DNA of 64,000 bases from contig NC_080570.1 of the NCBI RefSeq assembly GCF_030247185.1, positions 148,834,641 to 148,898,640 of the forward strand. The letters run 5' to 3'. Within the stretch, counting starts at the first letter, position 1; the number at the start of each line of letters is the position of its first letter. Made by a program: the position numbers and the translations under genes. Below are positions 30,520 through 42,236 of the stretch, in pieces. The notes under the pieces were generated by a model. It was not told where the DNA came from. It searched no databases and worked only from the letters and a program-made list of their open reading frames with translations. Origin of the DNA: Malaya genurostris. Taxonomy: Eukaryota; Arthropoda; Insecta; Diptera; Culicidae.

Positions 30520-31999
30520 CACTGTTAAATTTTAAATTCATTATAATATTATTTGCAAATTTCCATCCGATTTGAAATGCTTCAAAAAGTGATGAAGTCG
30601 AATTCATTTGGATGATCATTTGAAAAAGTTGATCTTGTAGGTAGATCATTTTATTTTCAGTTATATCGCCTAAATCGACTTCATTTAAAGAAGCGAATGG
30701 CATTGAAGGAATATTTGTAGGTAGACTGCCATTAGAAGAAGATGATTTGGCCGGTCTACCTATTAATAAATTGTTTTCGTTAGAAGAAGAACTGCAAGGC
30801 GGTCCTGTGTTTTGATTATTTACATTAGAAGAAATAGGAGATAGATTTCTACCTAATATACCAGCATAACTGACATTAGAAGAAGATGATGACGAGGTCG
30901 ATCTACCTGTCAATAAATTGTTTTCGTTAGAAGACGAATTGGCAGGTGCCTTAGAAGAATTTTCAGGTATGTTCTGTAAATTTAAGGTCGTTGATTTGAC
31001 TTGTTGTCTAAGCGAACGAGCGTTTAAAATTTTTTCCCTGACAGGACATTTCAAATAATTGGATTTATGATTTCCATTGCAATTTGAACATGAAAATTTA
31101 TCAGTGGTTTCATTCATTGGACAAACGTCTTTCGAATGCGATTTACCACAATTCAAACACCGTATATCCATATGACAATTTTTGGTTCCATGGCCGAAGC
31201 CTTGGCAACGACGACATTGCGTTAAGTTTGCAATACGATTATGCCGTTTATAATGTTCCCAATGAATTTTAATGTGGGAAATGAAACGTACTTTTTCTAA
31301 AGTTTTCAAATTGTTTACATCACTTCGATTGAAGTGTATTAGGTAAAGTTCATGGGAAATTCCAGAGCGTGGTTTAGAAGTACCATTCGCTCTTTTTTTC
31401 ATAAGTATTACTTGGGAAGGGGCAAAACCAAGCAATTCTTTTATTTCATTTTTAATTTCATCAATACTTTGATCATTTGATAATCCTTTCAAGACAGCCT
31501 TGAAGGGTCTGTCTGATTTTATATCATATGAATAAAATTTATGAAGTTTTTCGGACAAATATCGAATAAGACGCTCGTAATCTTCCAATCCATCCACCAA
31601 GACTCGACATTCTCCTCTTCGTCCGATTTGAAATGAGACTTTTACTTCCGGGAGAAAAGTAGAAAGCTCAGTACGGAATGCTTTGAAGTCGGAAATCATC
31701 ACCGTCACTGGTGGCATAGATTGATGTTTCTTCCCAGAACGACAAGCGTCCATTTTGGGAATTTTTGAAGAATTTTCTTCTATGTCGCTACAATCGGATT
31801 CAGGAAGAATCTCGTAAATATTGTTAGACGGCATAGGATCAACGGAAGGGAAATCCGTCCGTTGTCTTTTATTTTTACATTCAGATTCTATAAGATCGTG
31901 AATGTTATTAGAAAAATGTTGAATAACGGATTGTGATTTATTCCGTATTGAATTATTTTTAGCCTTAGGCTTGTTGCCTTTCCGGTTGGACGCAGGCAT
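30509..31999 (-). CDS. Juan-like ORF1: zinc-knuckle RNA-binding protein
   Basis: A 496-aa frame from ATG 31999. A basic N-terminus (RKGNKPKAKNN) precedes a central fold of about residues 100-255 (FKAVLKGLS, RRGECRVLV) that looks like the pre-knuckle domain of Jockey-clade Gag. Three Cys/His knuckles follow at about 260-320: CRRCQGFGHGTKNC, CLNCGKSHSKDVC and CSNCNGNHKSNYLKC. The C-terminal third is Ser/Asn-rich with the repeated words NENNLLTGR and NENNLLIGR. The protein binds the LINE RNA. Overlap with ORF2 is 11 nt. Confidence 0.85.
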   Translation of the reverse strand: MPASNRKGNKPKAKNNSIRNKSQSVIQHFSNNIHDLIESECKNKRQRTDFPSVDPMPSNNIYEILPESDCSDIEENSSKIPKMDACRSGKKHQSMPPVTVMISDFKAFRTELSTFLPEVKVSFQIGRRGECRVLVDGLEDYERLIRYLSEKLHKFYSYDIKSDRPFKAVLKGLSNDQSIDEIKNEIKELLGFAPSQVILMKKRANGTSKPRSGISHELYLIHFNRSDVNNLKTLEKVRFISHIKIHWEHYKRHNRIANLTQCRRCQGFGHGTKNCHMDIRCLNCGKSHSKDVCPMNETTDKFSCSNCNGNHKSNYLKCPVREKILNARSLRQQVKSTTLNLQNIPENSSKAPANSSSNENNLLTGRSTSSSSSSNVSYAGILGRNLSPISSNVNNQNTGPPCSSSSNENNLLIGRPAKSSSSNGSLPTNIPSMPFASLNEVDLGDITENKMIYLQDQLFQMIIQMNSTSSLFEAFQIGWKFANNIIMNLKFNSDVK

Positions 32000-32092
32000 T
32001 TTTGAAATTAATGAAATTTTAAATTAAATTAACTAGGCTAAATTAGTCTTCGATTAGACTCCTAGCTAGCCTTAAAAAAGGCTGATTAATTT

Positions 32093-32160
32093 CTTAGTCA
32101 CTCTAATATCACTCTTTGTATCACTTAGTCACTCTAATATCACTCTTTGTATCACTTAGT
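32093..32160 (-). repeat. 31-bp tandem duplication in Juan-like 5' UTR
   Basis: Two exact 31-bp units at 32093-32123 and 32124-32154, plus a partial third 'cttagt'. They lie about 95 bp upstream of ORF1. Repeats in LINE 5' UTRs can be promoter units. Confidence 0.8.
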
Positions 32161-32300
32161 TAGTGATTCAGGTAGCCTTGAAAAAGACTGAAGCCTTGAA
32201 TCAATGAAACTCTAGGTAGCCAGAAAAAAATTCCAGGAGCCAAGAGCTATACGCGTGCGGTGCGAACGACTGTTCAACACCGACTGGTACACGCTCACTC

Positions 32301-32569
32301 AATTCTACTCTCAAGTGAGCAAGTTGTACTCACGAACAGAGCTGCTATATTTCGATCATAATCTGTGAAAAACATTTTGAAAATCTGCCATTTCTATGAA
32401 ATATTTATAAAAATCTGTGAAAAATCAGTGTGGCAAAATAGGCAAAAAATCGGTGGTTTTACTGTGGTAACCCTGCACCATATATTGAGTGTCTGAGAGC
32501 CGATCTGTCAGAACTCAAATTCTCTTGATATTACACTCACCAGAACCCTCATTGATTGTCGATGCAATT
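32301..32569. other. Intron sequence flanking Juan element
   Basis: Continues the sequence cut by the LINE at 27582. It includes a 'ctgtgaaaaat' rich stretch. No gene seen. Confidence 0.45.
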
Positions 32570-32853
32570 CAGAGATGCCAGATCTGCAGATTTGTCTGTA
32601 AATCTGCAGATTTCGTTTATAGTGCTGCAAACATTTTTTGTTGTTTGTTGAATTTTGGTTGTAAATCGAGTTTTTCGCAGACTTTCGTGGAAATTTACGT
32701 GACCTTTTTTTTTGCTTGCCAAGTCAGTTTAGCTTATCATACTTTATAGAGAAATTGCTGCCAGCAAGACATACTTGTTGACTGCAGATTTTTTTTCAGA
32801 TTTACAGACAGACCCTGTCTGCAGATATTTGAAATTTTTACCTGGCATCTCTG
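32570..32853. mobile_element. MITE with CAGAGATGCCAG ends
   Basis: The left end CAGAGATGCCAG and right end CTGGCATCTCTG are exact complements. Inner segments 'cagatttgtctgtaaatctgcag' and its complement on the right extend the symmetry in part. A clear target duplication was not found, so the superfamily stays open; the ends recall hAT-type MITEs. Confidence 0.55.
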
Positions 32854-35635
32854 CTGATGAGATTGATATTATTGTCATTTCTTCTGTCACTGGCTTGATT
32901 ACGAAGTGACTAAATTATTTTGTAAATGCGACATTTGCATCGCAATAAGGAATATTTCTTTCCTCAAACAACACAAAACGTGCTAGTACTGAACTCATTA
33001 TTCAACAGTGATAACAGATAACAGTTTATAATCCCTTCTTGTTTGCATGATTTAATCTCAAGTGCGCGCATCCAAAGATGGCAGTGCTGAAAAGCACACG
33101 AACAAACTTGCTTTCGAAGCTTTCGGCTATAGAGTTTGATTCAGAATGAGAAATAAGCAGCGGTGATTGCTGGTGGCGAAATTCATTACCGCCGACGATC
33201 GTGACTGATAGCAGTTTCTAATCAAGAATCATTTTGCGCGTAACCACTATAGTGGGAGAAAAGTTGAGATGTTAGCTCCACTCAACTTCTCAAGATCCTT
33301 GTTAGGTCACATAAGAACTATTCAAAATTATCGATCGATCGGTGAAACCATATTTTTGAATCTACAATTTGCATGGGATTTAGTATGGGGAGACTGACTT
33401 CTTCACATCCGAATTTTATATTCAATTTTCGCTAGCTGACGGAATGGTTTCCTAATATCAAAAATGTTGCCCTTTTCTTGTCATTCAAACAGTCTTATTT
33501 TACAACATTTTTACTAACAAAACAGACACAAATTCATTCGGGGAATTCCCGAATCAATTTGAACTGTTTGAAAGCTTCATTCAGCTTAGAGAGAATTTTT
33601 CGAAAGCTGCGTCCACACACATAGACATTTTCTGATCACGTTGAAATGCATCGAATGGTTTAATGCAAGTGTGAGTGTATTGGCGTAGTTAGGCATAAGC
33701 TGATGTGAAGATTTTTATCAGAAAAAATGTTGAAATCAAAGAATACAATTAATCATTGAAAATGAAGTTAGGAACTGTTTTGTTGTTTGTTTCGCAGCTT
33801 TTTCTTCAGATGTTTTGTGATTCATCAAATCCGTGCGCAGTGGAATATACGGAACAAAAAAATATACCTAATTGAAAAATAAACCAATCGGATCATCCTG
33901 CTTAAAATTGCAATTCAAGAAAAGCGAATCTTAGTCTAAAACTCTTCCGCTTTCCTCAAAACTGCTCGAGAAAAAATATTTCAGTTTCAGCTTACATCGA
34001 CATCCACACATTTGATTTGCAACAAACACATTCATATATGGATTTCCTCTTGCAGAAATTATTGCGCTATGAAGATTAAACGTACCTTCTATCGGTAATC
34101 CCGCAAAATAGGAACCTTTAATTTAACAGGTGAAAGGAAATGGATATGGAAAGGTTGTTGCAAAAGTATTTCTTTTTCCGGAAAACTGCTTTTTTAACAG
34201 AAATATTTCGTTTTGTTTATTTTGTGTAGCGCATGCATTGAAGCAGTGGTGCTAACTTTTTTTATTAGAGAATTTAAATCTACATTCATAAAAAATAAGC
34301 ATTGGTGAAAAAATGGATCAAAACTAATATTTAAGGCTTAACATTCGTTTGAGAATGAATTATTTCTTAAAAAGATTGTTTTAAACTCAATCGTTCAAGC
34401 CACTTTGATAAACTGGTTGCATTGCATATATAAATACACAAATGTATGACATACGCACTAAATAAAATGTACGTAATACACAAATTATCAACACAAAGAA
34501 AAATTTGTTTACATTTGATCCTTAATGATTAATAAAGAAATGGCATTCCAAATTTGTATGCAGAATTCATCAATACTGCCATTACACGTTAATTAAAAAT
34601 GACACTACTTTTTAGCAGTGACACTTTTAACGATCGTGTAAAGGTCGCTATAGAGAAGCAAAATGTTCAATGGTAACTAGGGGTCTCCAGAGCTCCGATC
34701 GAAAATTGAGCGGAGAGAATTTTTTTTCGTATGTTTGGTTTTGATTAGGGATGCATTCCCGTAGAGAATCGGTGTAGTGACACGTAAGGCTCGTATCGGT
34801 TGTCATTGAAAGTAGAGTCAATTGGGCTGTATACGAAAAACCAACTGGAAATACTACTAAATTCACGGATGTGCAAAGAACTGCATTACAATCCATACGG
34901 GTGAAGCATCATAAAATTCGTTGAAGACAAATTTATCGACAGCTCCGTTCCTTATGAAGTATTTTTCAACTTCCCATTACTTAAGAATAAAACTGACAAT
35001 CTCTAGCTTTCATTGTTTTCTAAAAGTGAACGATTTCACTCGCAAATATTTGCAAAAATTTTGAAATCATTGTGTGAATCAATCGGTTTCCTCTTTCAAG
35101 GAAAGTGAAGTTGAAAATATAAACGCCTATAAAACGAATTCTCAAAGAAAAGGGATAAAAGCGAGGTGAAAAATAATACATCTACGATAACAGGTTATTA
35201 TTTACTAGTTTCAACAATAAATAGTACGATACAAAACGTAAACACTGCTCAAAGCAATTGTCAGCGGGTGCGTTGTTCGTGTGATCAATCGACAAAGCGG
35301 TAGTCTTTTTTGGGGTTAGTTTCTAGCCAATCACCATTGCAGCCACGGGTTGTTATTCTACTATGGCTGGATTCGTTTCCATTCACCGCTTTCGGTCGCT
35401 GTGTGAGTGTAAGTGAGAGTGCGATAGAGTAAGAACAAAATCGAAGAAGCACAGAACACAAAAGCTGCTAGTCAGCGCTAGTTACTTCTAGAAAATACAA
35501 GAAAAATAAAGCGACAAACAGTTATTGAAACGAAAAGATTAGTAATAGAAGCACACTACAGCTAACGGGAACAGTCTTCTTCTCTACGAACGTAGCAAGA
35601 CTACACAGTCAGTAAACCGGACAAAATGCTCGTAC
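32854..35635. other. Intron after exon E; no gene seen apart from listed repeat
   Basis: AT-rich with scattered stops in all frames. A stretch at 34868-35010 matches 52337-52500. Nothing else could be supported. Confidence 0.5.
34868..35010. repeat. Dispersed repeat, copy 1
   Basis: Shares 'ggatgtgcaaa', 'aactgca', 'cgggtgaag', 'aaaattc', 'atcgacagc' and 'taagaataaaactgacaa', in order, with 52337-52500. Family unknown. Confidence 0.55.
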
Positions 35636-35800
35636 CTGTCGTGTCTCGTCCGGAGATCAGCGGTGATTCACGCATGGCATCAGCGAGATCTTCCCGCAGT
35701 TGAGACTCCACCGGTCCCAGGGAGGAGAACTCCGTGTCCAGATTTTCATGATGACGGAACTCCGTCATGTTGATCATTCGTGGACTTTGCTCGTAGCTAC
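35636..35800 (-). CDS. BCAS3: BCAS3 exon E (conserved C-terminal BCAS3 block)
   Basis: 165 nt, opening after 'gtggagctcag' with two bases of a split codon. It encodes SYEQSPRMINMTEFRHHENL, then DTEFSSLGPVESQLREDLAD and AMRES, the well conserved block in BCAS3 proteins just before the variable tail. The donor is CAG|GTACGAG and the exon ends in phase 1. The acceptor lacks a strong pyrimidine tract immediately before AG; a tract lies about 45 nt farther up. This is the branch point for the two alternative last exons. Confidence 0.85.
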
Positions 35801-35972
35801 CTGAGCTCCACACAATTTTTCCGGGTGATGATGTCCCGACAGCACAGGAAAGAAGCAAACGAAAATAAAAAGGAAAATAAATTAGACTCTCTAGCGTTCA
35901 GCGGAAACAGTACAGTGTGTGAATTACTACATGATCCAGATTCAATGAGTACGGGTACCAATGGCCTCATAC

Positions 35973-36076
35973 CTCCAGAAATGGGCATATTCATCGGATT
36001 GGAGCGTGCTGGTCTGTTTATCGTGCTACCGGCACCAATCTCAACCGATTCCGTGTCGATCGATGTCAGTGGTGAT
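35973..36076 (-). CDS. BCAS3: BCAS3 exon D
   Basis: 104 nt. The acceptor 'ttgtttgtag' is strong and the donor is GGAG|GTATGAGG. Reading SPLTSIDTESVEIGAGSTIN and then RPARSNPMNMPISG, it is a short Ser/Pro-rich linker between the propeller and exon E. Phases: enters after two bases, leaves after one. Confidence 0.8.
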
Positions 36077-36147
36077 CTACAAACAAAAACAAACAAACAA
36101 CTTGTTCAGCTGTCCTCAGTGTGCGATCAGGTATTAGCCGCACTCAC

Positions 36148-36505
36148 CCGCTCGGTGTATTGTATGTCTTAAACATGAACTGAGGGCCCATCCAAAGCCG
36201 GCGATGTGGCCCAGCATGCGTGATAATTTCCACCTGGGATAGCCAGCGATCGTCGTGATCAATGCTGCTCGTACTACCACGATGATCACCGGCACCGCGG
36301 TGTTGATCAATACTACCATAGTCGTTCAAAGCATCACCCCTGACATCTTCCAGAAAGCGATCTTTAATCAACCAATTGTCCAGTGGAAGCGGTGGTTGAA
36401 TATCACTGCTGCAGTTTGTCTCTTGCCGTTGCAGTGTCCATTGTGCCTTGGCTTCTACCTCCAGTTCGATTGGCGTGTCGTCGCAAACCTTCTCTTTGGG
36501 GATAT
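36148..36505 (-). CDS. BCAS3: BCAS3 exon C
   Basis: 358 nt between acceptor 'ttttgctattag' and donor GCGG|GTGAGTG. It encodes IPKEKVCDDTPIELEVEAKA followed by QWTL, a variable loop with acidic and His residues, and the hallmark WLSQVEIITHAGPHRRLWMG then PQFMFK. This last block is nearly invariant in BCAS3 from animals and closes the propeller part. It enters after one base of a split codon and leaves after two. Confidence 0.9.
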
Positions 36506-36578
36506 CTAATAGCAAAAAAAAAACAAATGCATGGTTTAGAACCGTACCCCCTATGCCTGAAATCTACCAAAAACTTAC

Positions 36579-38157
36579 TGGTCGCATGTTTGGGATCCAA
36601 ATCATACTGAATCAATGCACCGTGAGCCGCTATAATAAACAGCGAATCCATCGGTTTGCGTTGAATGCGATGTGCCGGAGTGTCTCGTACGGTTCCGGGA
36701 GGATCCAATAGCCAGGATCGGGCTTTCGCAAAGGTAGCACAAACTCGTAACGGTTTGACGAGATCATCTGACGAAGAAGAAGAAGAATTGCGCTGACGGC
36801 CACCACCGGTGGAACTTTTGGTGCTCGTATTGCCACCGGACTGCGTGCTAAGACTCGATGGCTGACGAAGTTGTGCGAGCGGCTGTACCACCGTTGGATG
36901 CGGAAACGGCGGAATCCGAGGGTTTGCATAGGCGGATGTCGGCGTGTGAGAAGCAGGATGTTCCAGATGGGAAACGGGGCTGCTGGATCTTCCGTCGATT
37001 GACAGTCCAGCCGAACGATGAAATCTAGATAGTCTATTTACAACGTGTGGCGAACCATGGGTGCGGACGCCCGCTGGTCCTCCGTACGGAGTCACCGGAA
37101 ACACGTGCGATGTCCCTCGCAACGTCGAAATTGCTACCCATCGCGAGTCCAGCGAGAACACAATGTCCTGCACCTTGGCGGTGGTATCTCCACGATGAAG
37201 TATGTAAAGATGATGTACGGCGGCCAGCGATGGTCCACTCGGATGCGGGTGGATCCGAAAGACGTGAAAATCATGCCCGCGTTTATCGGCTGTCAACAGC
37301 AGCATACCGGAAGCGTCAAATTGCATCGCTACAATCGCTTCCGAGTGGGCTACAAAGTGGGCAATGATGGGATCATTACCGGTACTTGAAATTGGAGTTC
37401 CTGTAGTTGGGCTCAGGTCTTTGATCGGGTACTTGATATCAAGTATCGTTACAATTCCTGGTTGATTACCTTCGCTCGTAACTCCGGTACCGGAAGAACC
37501 GGTCGTTCCACTGATAGAACTGGGACCCGAATGACTACCACCGGTTAAACCCGCTGCCATTTGTTCTCCCAATTCGCGCAATCCCTTTCCCAAACTCTTC
37601 GCGGCGTTCAACATAGTTGCTGTATAGCTCGTGACCCCATCGCCATCGCAACCACCACTGGATCGCTTCGAGGGTAGCAGCTTTTTTTCCGCATAAGCGA
37701 TCCAGCGTGGCCCCAGTGCGACCGGGTTCGGGTTCAGACCAGGACTTGGATGGCACGTGGTAACGGTCAACCGATCCTCCAGTGTGCGTGCATCGAAGAT
37801 AGCGATCCGCTCTGTAAATGTCACCACCACCGACGATCGATTCGCAAGAATATCCACGATGGGATTCTTAAACTTAATGCTTTTCACGTTTTCGCCGTCC
37901 TTAAGTGATATGAGATTTATCGAACAGTACTGTGATTGATTACCGCTCGTAAGACCGCCGCTACTCCCAACGATCCCGCTCGATGCCGAATCACACAATG
38001 CAATCAGCGGTCGTTTGTGGACAAACTGATCGTTCGGTTCGGCGGCAGACTCACCGTCTCCGGCAGCGGGAGTCGGTAAAACCCGCAGAGACTTGACACT
38101 GCCATGACGCCACGAAAGCACCTCAATCGCTTCTCCGTTGGCTGGTATGATCCATAC
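36579..38157 (-). CDS. BCAS3: BCAS3 exon B (main WD40 propeller)
   Basis: 1579 nt, 526 codons plus one base. Opens VWIIPANGEAIEVLSWRHG, continuous with exon A. Conserved BCAS3 blocks follow in order: KRPLIALCDSA, VKSIKFKNPIVDI, CHPSPGLNPNPVALGPRW with IAYAE, SYTATMLNAAKSLGKGL, FDASGMLLLTADKRGHDFHV, HHLYILHRGDTTAKVQDIVF, RWVAISTLRGTSHVFPVTPY and VVNRLSRFHRSAGL. A Ser/Gly/Thr-rich insert lies near residues 200-250 of the exon, and a Ser-rich, low-complexity stretch precedes the donor (ACCA|GTAAGT). Family members fold as a propeller that binds membrane lipid in autophagy; Drosophila and mouse Rudhira also associate with the cytoskeleton. Confidence 0.93.
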
Positions 38158-38235
38158 CTGGAAAAGTGGAACAGATTGGAAAAAAAGATTGAAGAATGCC
38201 CTGGATTTTTATTTTTCGGTTTTTGAAGAACAAAC

Positions 38236-38538
38236 CTGAATTCCCGTAACATAGCCGAGAATCAGCAGGAGTGGTGGTGCGATGCCCCCTTCCAGCTCCC
38301 AGTCATCCCCCAGGCAGGGATCACTGATATCGGCGGCATTCTCGAACCGTGCCCAGAGGATGTGATCCTTCCCGTCACCCTGGGGCGCCTGGGTTTGCAG
38401 TGTCACATCGTTGATGAAACCGGCCACACTGTCGATGATCGACCGGTCACTAACGGCCTGCGGAGGCACGATCGCCGGCATACAGCGTGCGGCGGCTGCC
38501 GCGCTGGATGCTGATCGTCGCTGGGAATCGGCGGACAT
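38236..38538 (-). CDS. BCAS3: BCAS3 exon A (first coding exon)
   Basis: Encodes 101 residues from ATG 38538: MSADSQRRSASS, an Ala-rich run, then QAVSDRSIIDSVAGFINDVT, WARFE, DDWELEGG and PPLLLILGYVTGIQ, matching the N-terminal strand region of BCAS3. The donor is CAG|GTTTGT in phase 0. The exon itself starts at 38554 after a good acceptor ('tattcctttcgtag'), leaving 16 nt of 5' UTR. Hence at least one non-coding exon lies upstream. Confidence 0.9.
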
Positions 38539-38554
38539 GTTCAGTTACGATCTC

Positions 38555-38991
38555 CTACGAAAGGAATAGGAAAAACAAAACGTAATGATTATTGTGATGG
38601 AACGAGAGACAGAGGACGCTAACAGAATTTGCACAAAATCTATGTTCTGCGTCTTTACCAATCGAAGAAACTGCCGGACTTGAGAACAATTCTACCAGGC
38701 CGTTAGGCCCAATCGACGACTCCTGGAGATTTACATGATTTAATTCGTTATGAAGTCAAATAATCATTAACTTAGGTGGACTAATAATCCCATATAAAGC
38801 CACATTGGAATGAATTCCAGATTATGATAAAATGAGCGTCATGAGATTTTCTCTTTAATACTCGAATCCAATACCAAACATTTTAGAAAACTATAGTTTT
38901 GAGTTATGTGAGATTGTTTCATACTACTAAAAAAATTATCATAAATTTCTGATCACATTTCCAATAGTGTGAAGAAAAAATTATGTTATTA
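38555..38991. other. Upstream intron of BCAS3, no feature seen
   Basis: This sequence ends in the acceptor of exon A and contains no ORF of note. Confidence 0.5.
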
Positions 38992-39265
38992 ATGTCGTTT
39001 TCGTTTTTAAATTGCACTACACAGGTGTAGCGAAAGCTGCACTGAAACCGTTCGTTTTTACCAATTGCACTACACCAGTGCTACACTTTTTCTGCACCGA
39101 TACCACTAGTGTAGCACTCATCAAAAGTTTGGTGTAGCTCTGTGCAATGGAATCGTTTATTGTAGTCAATGGTTACTGTTTATGTTTTCATCATTTTTGT
39201 TCGTTTATTCATGCCATGGTGTAGCACTCCACCGGTGTAGTGCAGTTTAAAAACGAAAACGACAT
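38992..39265. mobile_element. MITE with ATGTCGTTTTCG ends
   Basis: The left end ATGTCGTTTTCGTTTTTAAA is matched in reverse at 39230-39265, with about 35 bp at high identity. The inside is rich in 'actacac' and 'gtgtag' words. 274 bp, non-coding. A target duplication is not clear. Confidence 0.65.
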
Positions 39266-42236
39266 AAGTTAAATAAAACAAGAGCCTCCCACGATTGAAT
39301 TCTACCCTTTCTAGTACAGGATAAATATTGAAAAGGTAACCCATAGTAAATAAGTTTTTTAAGTGAAATGTATCATTTGGATGAATGTAATCTGTTGATA
39401 ACAAAGGATTAGGAGGTTTTATGCCTGTTGGAGAGCAAGTTTGACAAAAACTAACTTCACCGGGCTTTTCTCTGCTCCAAATAAACAAATAAACAAGTCG
39501 AATTTGCGACAAAAAACTCCTAAACTGAAATCTATAGGAACTGTAGTTCGTCGTGTTTTCGTGTCACGTCGTCAATATTGTGTGTTGTTACTTCCAGAAG
39601 AAAATGGAAAACCGCTGATTTAACATAATCACCTCAAAATTAGCTATTTTTGAATATTCAGCTAAACAGCCCATGCTTGCATATCAGTCCCATATGGAAA
39701 ATCGGCATATCGAGAAAAGGACGATCAAAATTTTATTCCTGAATTTTTTTATTTATTGTCCTGCCTAATGCTAAATCATAGTATTATTACATGAAATATC
39801 GGTGATACCCCTTTGCTATTCCAATACTGCAACAAATGAAATTATTGAAATTTGCACTGAATGGGAACCTCAACTTTTATTGCAATTTCTGAAAGTATAT
39901 TGAGGATAGATTTCATTCATCAAACTAACTGAAAATTGACGAAAATCGATATGGGACCGATATGCGAGTATGGCCAGTAAAGAAGTTAGAAGATTACGAA
40001 TCATAAGAGTCACTAGATGAAGATTTCAACCAACATGATTCACTGACGTTGTTCTTGTTCTATAAAAATCTTTTTGAAGGCAATCAAAATAATAAAAGAA
40101 TTTCGGGAAATATCATCCGTTGATTTAAAAAAAGAAAGTTTTAATCGTATAATTGTTTTTCCAATTTCTACTACAACAGTAAGGTCTCTCAAGTTTTCAA
40201 TCAACTCGAATCTCGAATCGTTTACTCACAGAATTGCAATTTTACAATCTGATAGAAAATGTGGAACTGTTCTTCCATTTGCGCTCCAGTTGTTCTCCTT
40301 TCACAATAACAACAGATGCCTTGCCAAATCGAAAGCGAATAAAACTGCAAAACCAACTTGAAGAACCGCGATATGCTAGCTCATTCATACATAAATTTTG
40401 CTTTCCAATAACTGAATTTCATTGTGAGGACGAACGAAAGATAAGGATCAGGATGATTTCGTCGAAACCTACAATTGTCTTGATATCGTATTGAAATTGA
40501 TTTCAAATACAGAGAAATAAAAGATGATAGTGGTTAAGCCAGTCTTGCTGACCCAAAATGGTATATCTGAAATATTTCCTATTTTTAATAACGGGTAAAG
40601 TAACTTCCCCGTTAGTAAAGTTACTTTAGAAAGAATACTCTCTTGATTAAATTTTACAGATTTCCAGAAAAACCATTTGATTTTATTACCTACTAAAAAT
40701 TAAAGCAAGTTTCTACCAAGCATTTTTTTCGTTAATTGAGCACAAATGAGAAAAAATATGTTCGTTTAAAAACTAGAAATTTAAATTAATAGTGTGATTG
40801 TGCTTGAAAGTACAGAACAAGTTATTCGTGAACTTTCTCACTGCTTAAGAGTACGTGAGGAATTTTTGGCAACTCGAAAGTAGTAGTAGTATTCAAGTAC
40901 GTCTCCAGCATCAGAGATGTCTATCTCCTCTGTGTGACGAAGAGCAAGCAAAATTTCTCCCCTCGCACTGACAACTTCAACGAGAGCTCTTCTCTTTCAC
41001 ATTTATACACCACTGTTGTGCAAAGTGTGCACGCATCATGAGTGCGTTTGTTTATTTCCTTTTACCTCTTCCACTGAATCGCACCAAAGTGCTAGAGCAT
41101 TAGCTAATAAATTCTCTGAGGTGGATGCAGATACTTTCACAGAGGTGTACACGCCGGTGAGCACTCTGCTGTATGGTTTTCGTAGATGAAGCGTGGACAC
41201 GCAAAATCAGCAAAATAAACAATTTATCGTAAAATTTTCGGTTTTCCTTGCAAATTTTTCATAGCAAGGCCAGATCTACTCTCTATTAATTGAAGTTCAC
41301 AGAAGTGTTCGCTCACAATCACGCGCCAGTGGTCACTTGGGTGTATTTAGACGAGAGCGCGTGTGAGCGATTCATGCGAAGAGAATGTGTTTCACTCGCG
41401 CCAGCTGCTTTAACCACAAGCACACACTCAAATGCTGTCTATTCGACACTGAGAAGAAGTGCGCTTTCCTCTTTGTGCGGTGCTTCGTTTTTTTCATCCT
41501 CGGTGTGGCAGAAATCTGACTCTAGCGTTTATCACTCTGGTGAAATGCCATCTCTGTCCAGCATTGGACATAAAAACTCAATAACTTTTAGGATATTTCA
41601 GCTTTTGTGATAATTCCGGCAGTTGGCAATAAAACTACCCTAGTTTTTCTCCATATAAAAATGCTGTCCGGAGAGGAATGCATCCGAGGTGATACTCGCT
41701 TGTGAGGAGTTCTGGCAACCGGCAAAAGCATGGCTGCATTCCGGCTGCTGTCAAAATTGCCCAGGCGAAATTGCGTCTTTCTCTCGCCGTACGTGTCTGG
41801 TTTAATTCGCTCTTCCTTCTTTTTTTTTTGTTCGACTTCATTTGATATTCGTCAATATCGCATGTACATACAAAAAAAACGAATCTTGAGACGAGGTGAA
41901 TGAGATTGAAATATGTTTGGTAGTGATAATCAATGTTATTGACAATAACATTTTCCATAATAAGTATATTTGAAAGGCAATAATTTTTTATTGAAAATTA
42001 AAACCAACGTGCCTAAAATGTAGAACAGATTCAAAACGGTTTCTTCCAATCTTGTATGGCAAGAATTCGGCAGAAACAGAACCGTTAATAAGCGCTAGAC
42101 GAAATTTGCTACCGGAAACGGTTGTTGCATTGTTGTCAGACAGTTATTTACATATAAATCGATCGTATTAATTTTTATCAGTGTACAAAATACTCAAAAA
42201 CTTCAAAAGACAAAACGAAAGCTTTTTGCCTTTCTC
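39266..42236. other. Non-coding, probable 5' intron of BCAS3
   Basis: Small open frames at 39441, 40074 and 41290 have no domain or codon bias. One 70-bp repeat monomer is at 40806-40880. A repeated 'gagtgagc/gctcactc' motif near 41,000-41,500 was noted. No gene supported. Confidence 0.45.
40806..40880. repeat. Isolated monomer of the 70-bp satellite at 56750-57060
   Basis: The order 'gaaagtacagaacaagtt', 'cgtgaactttctc', 'ctgcttaaga' and 'tttttggcaact' agrees with one unit of the array 16 kb away. Confidence 0.65.

Larger units (their letters stand above)
27597..32286 (-). mobile_element. Full-length Juan-like Jockey-clade LINE
   Basis: A 4690-bp element on the minus strand, bounded by a 14-bp target duplication. 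The poly(A) tail appears as a T-run at 27597-27640 on the plus strand. Two ORFs are fully open: ORF1 (496 aa) and ORF2 (883 aa, endonuclease and RT, no RNase H). Length, layout and mosquito setting match the Juan family of the Jockey clade, but family naming needs alignment. The intact ends and frames suggest a recent, possibly competent copy. It is transcribed in the same direction as BCAS3, within its last intron. Confidence 0.85.
1706..38554 (-). other. BCAS3: BCAS3/rudhira gene span (coding part)
   Basis: The minus-strand coding exons A (38538-38236), B (38157-36579), C (36505-36148), D (36076-35973) and E (35800-35636) join in frame. They then join one of two alternative last exons, 25992-23576 or 1968-1706. 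A-E total 2509 nt. With the distal exon the protein is about 923 aa, near the usual BCAS3 length; with the proximal exon it is about 1641 aa. BCAS3 is a beta-propeller protein known to bind phosphoinositide on autophagic membranes with PHAF1. In flies and mice (Rudhira) it is linked to the cytoskeleton and cell migration. Introns A-B, B-C, C-D and D-E are short (78, 73, 71 and 172 nt). The last intron is up to 33.7 kb and holds the nested transposons. The 5' UTR starts in an unseen upstream exon. Confidence 0.85.

Noticed and set aside
40074..40494. Two overlapping ORFs near 40.2 kb
   Set aside because: AT-rich, no domain, no coding bias, no relation to a transposase that I can recognise.
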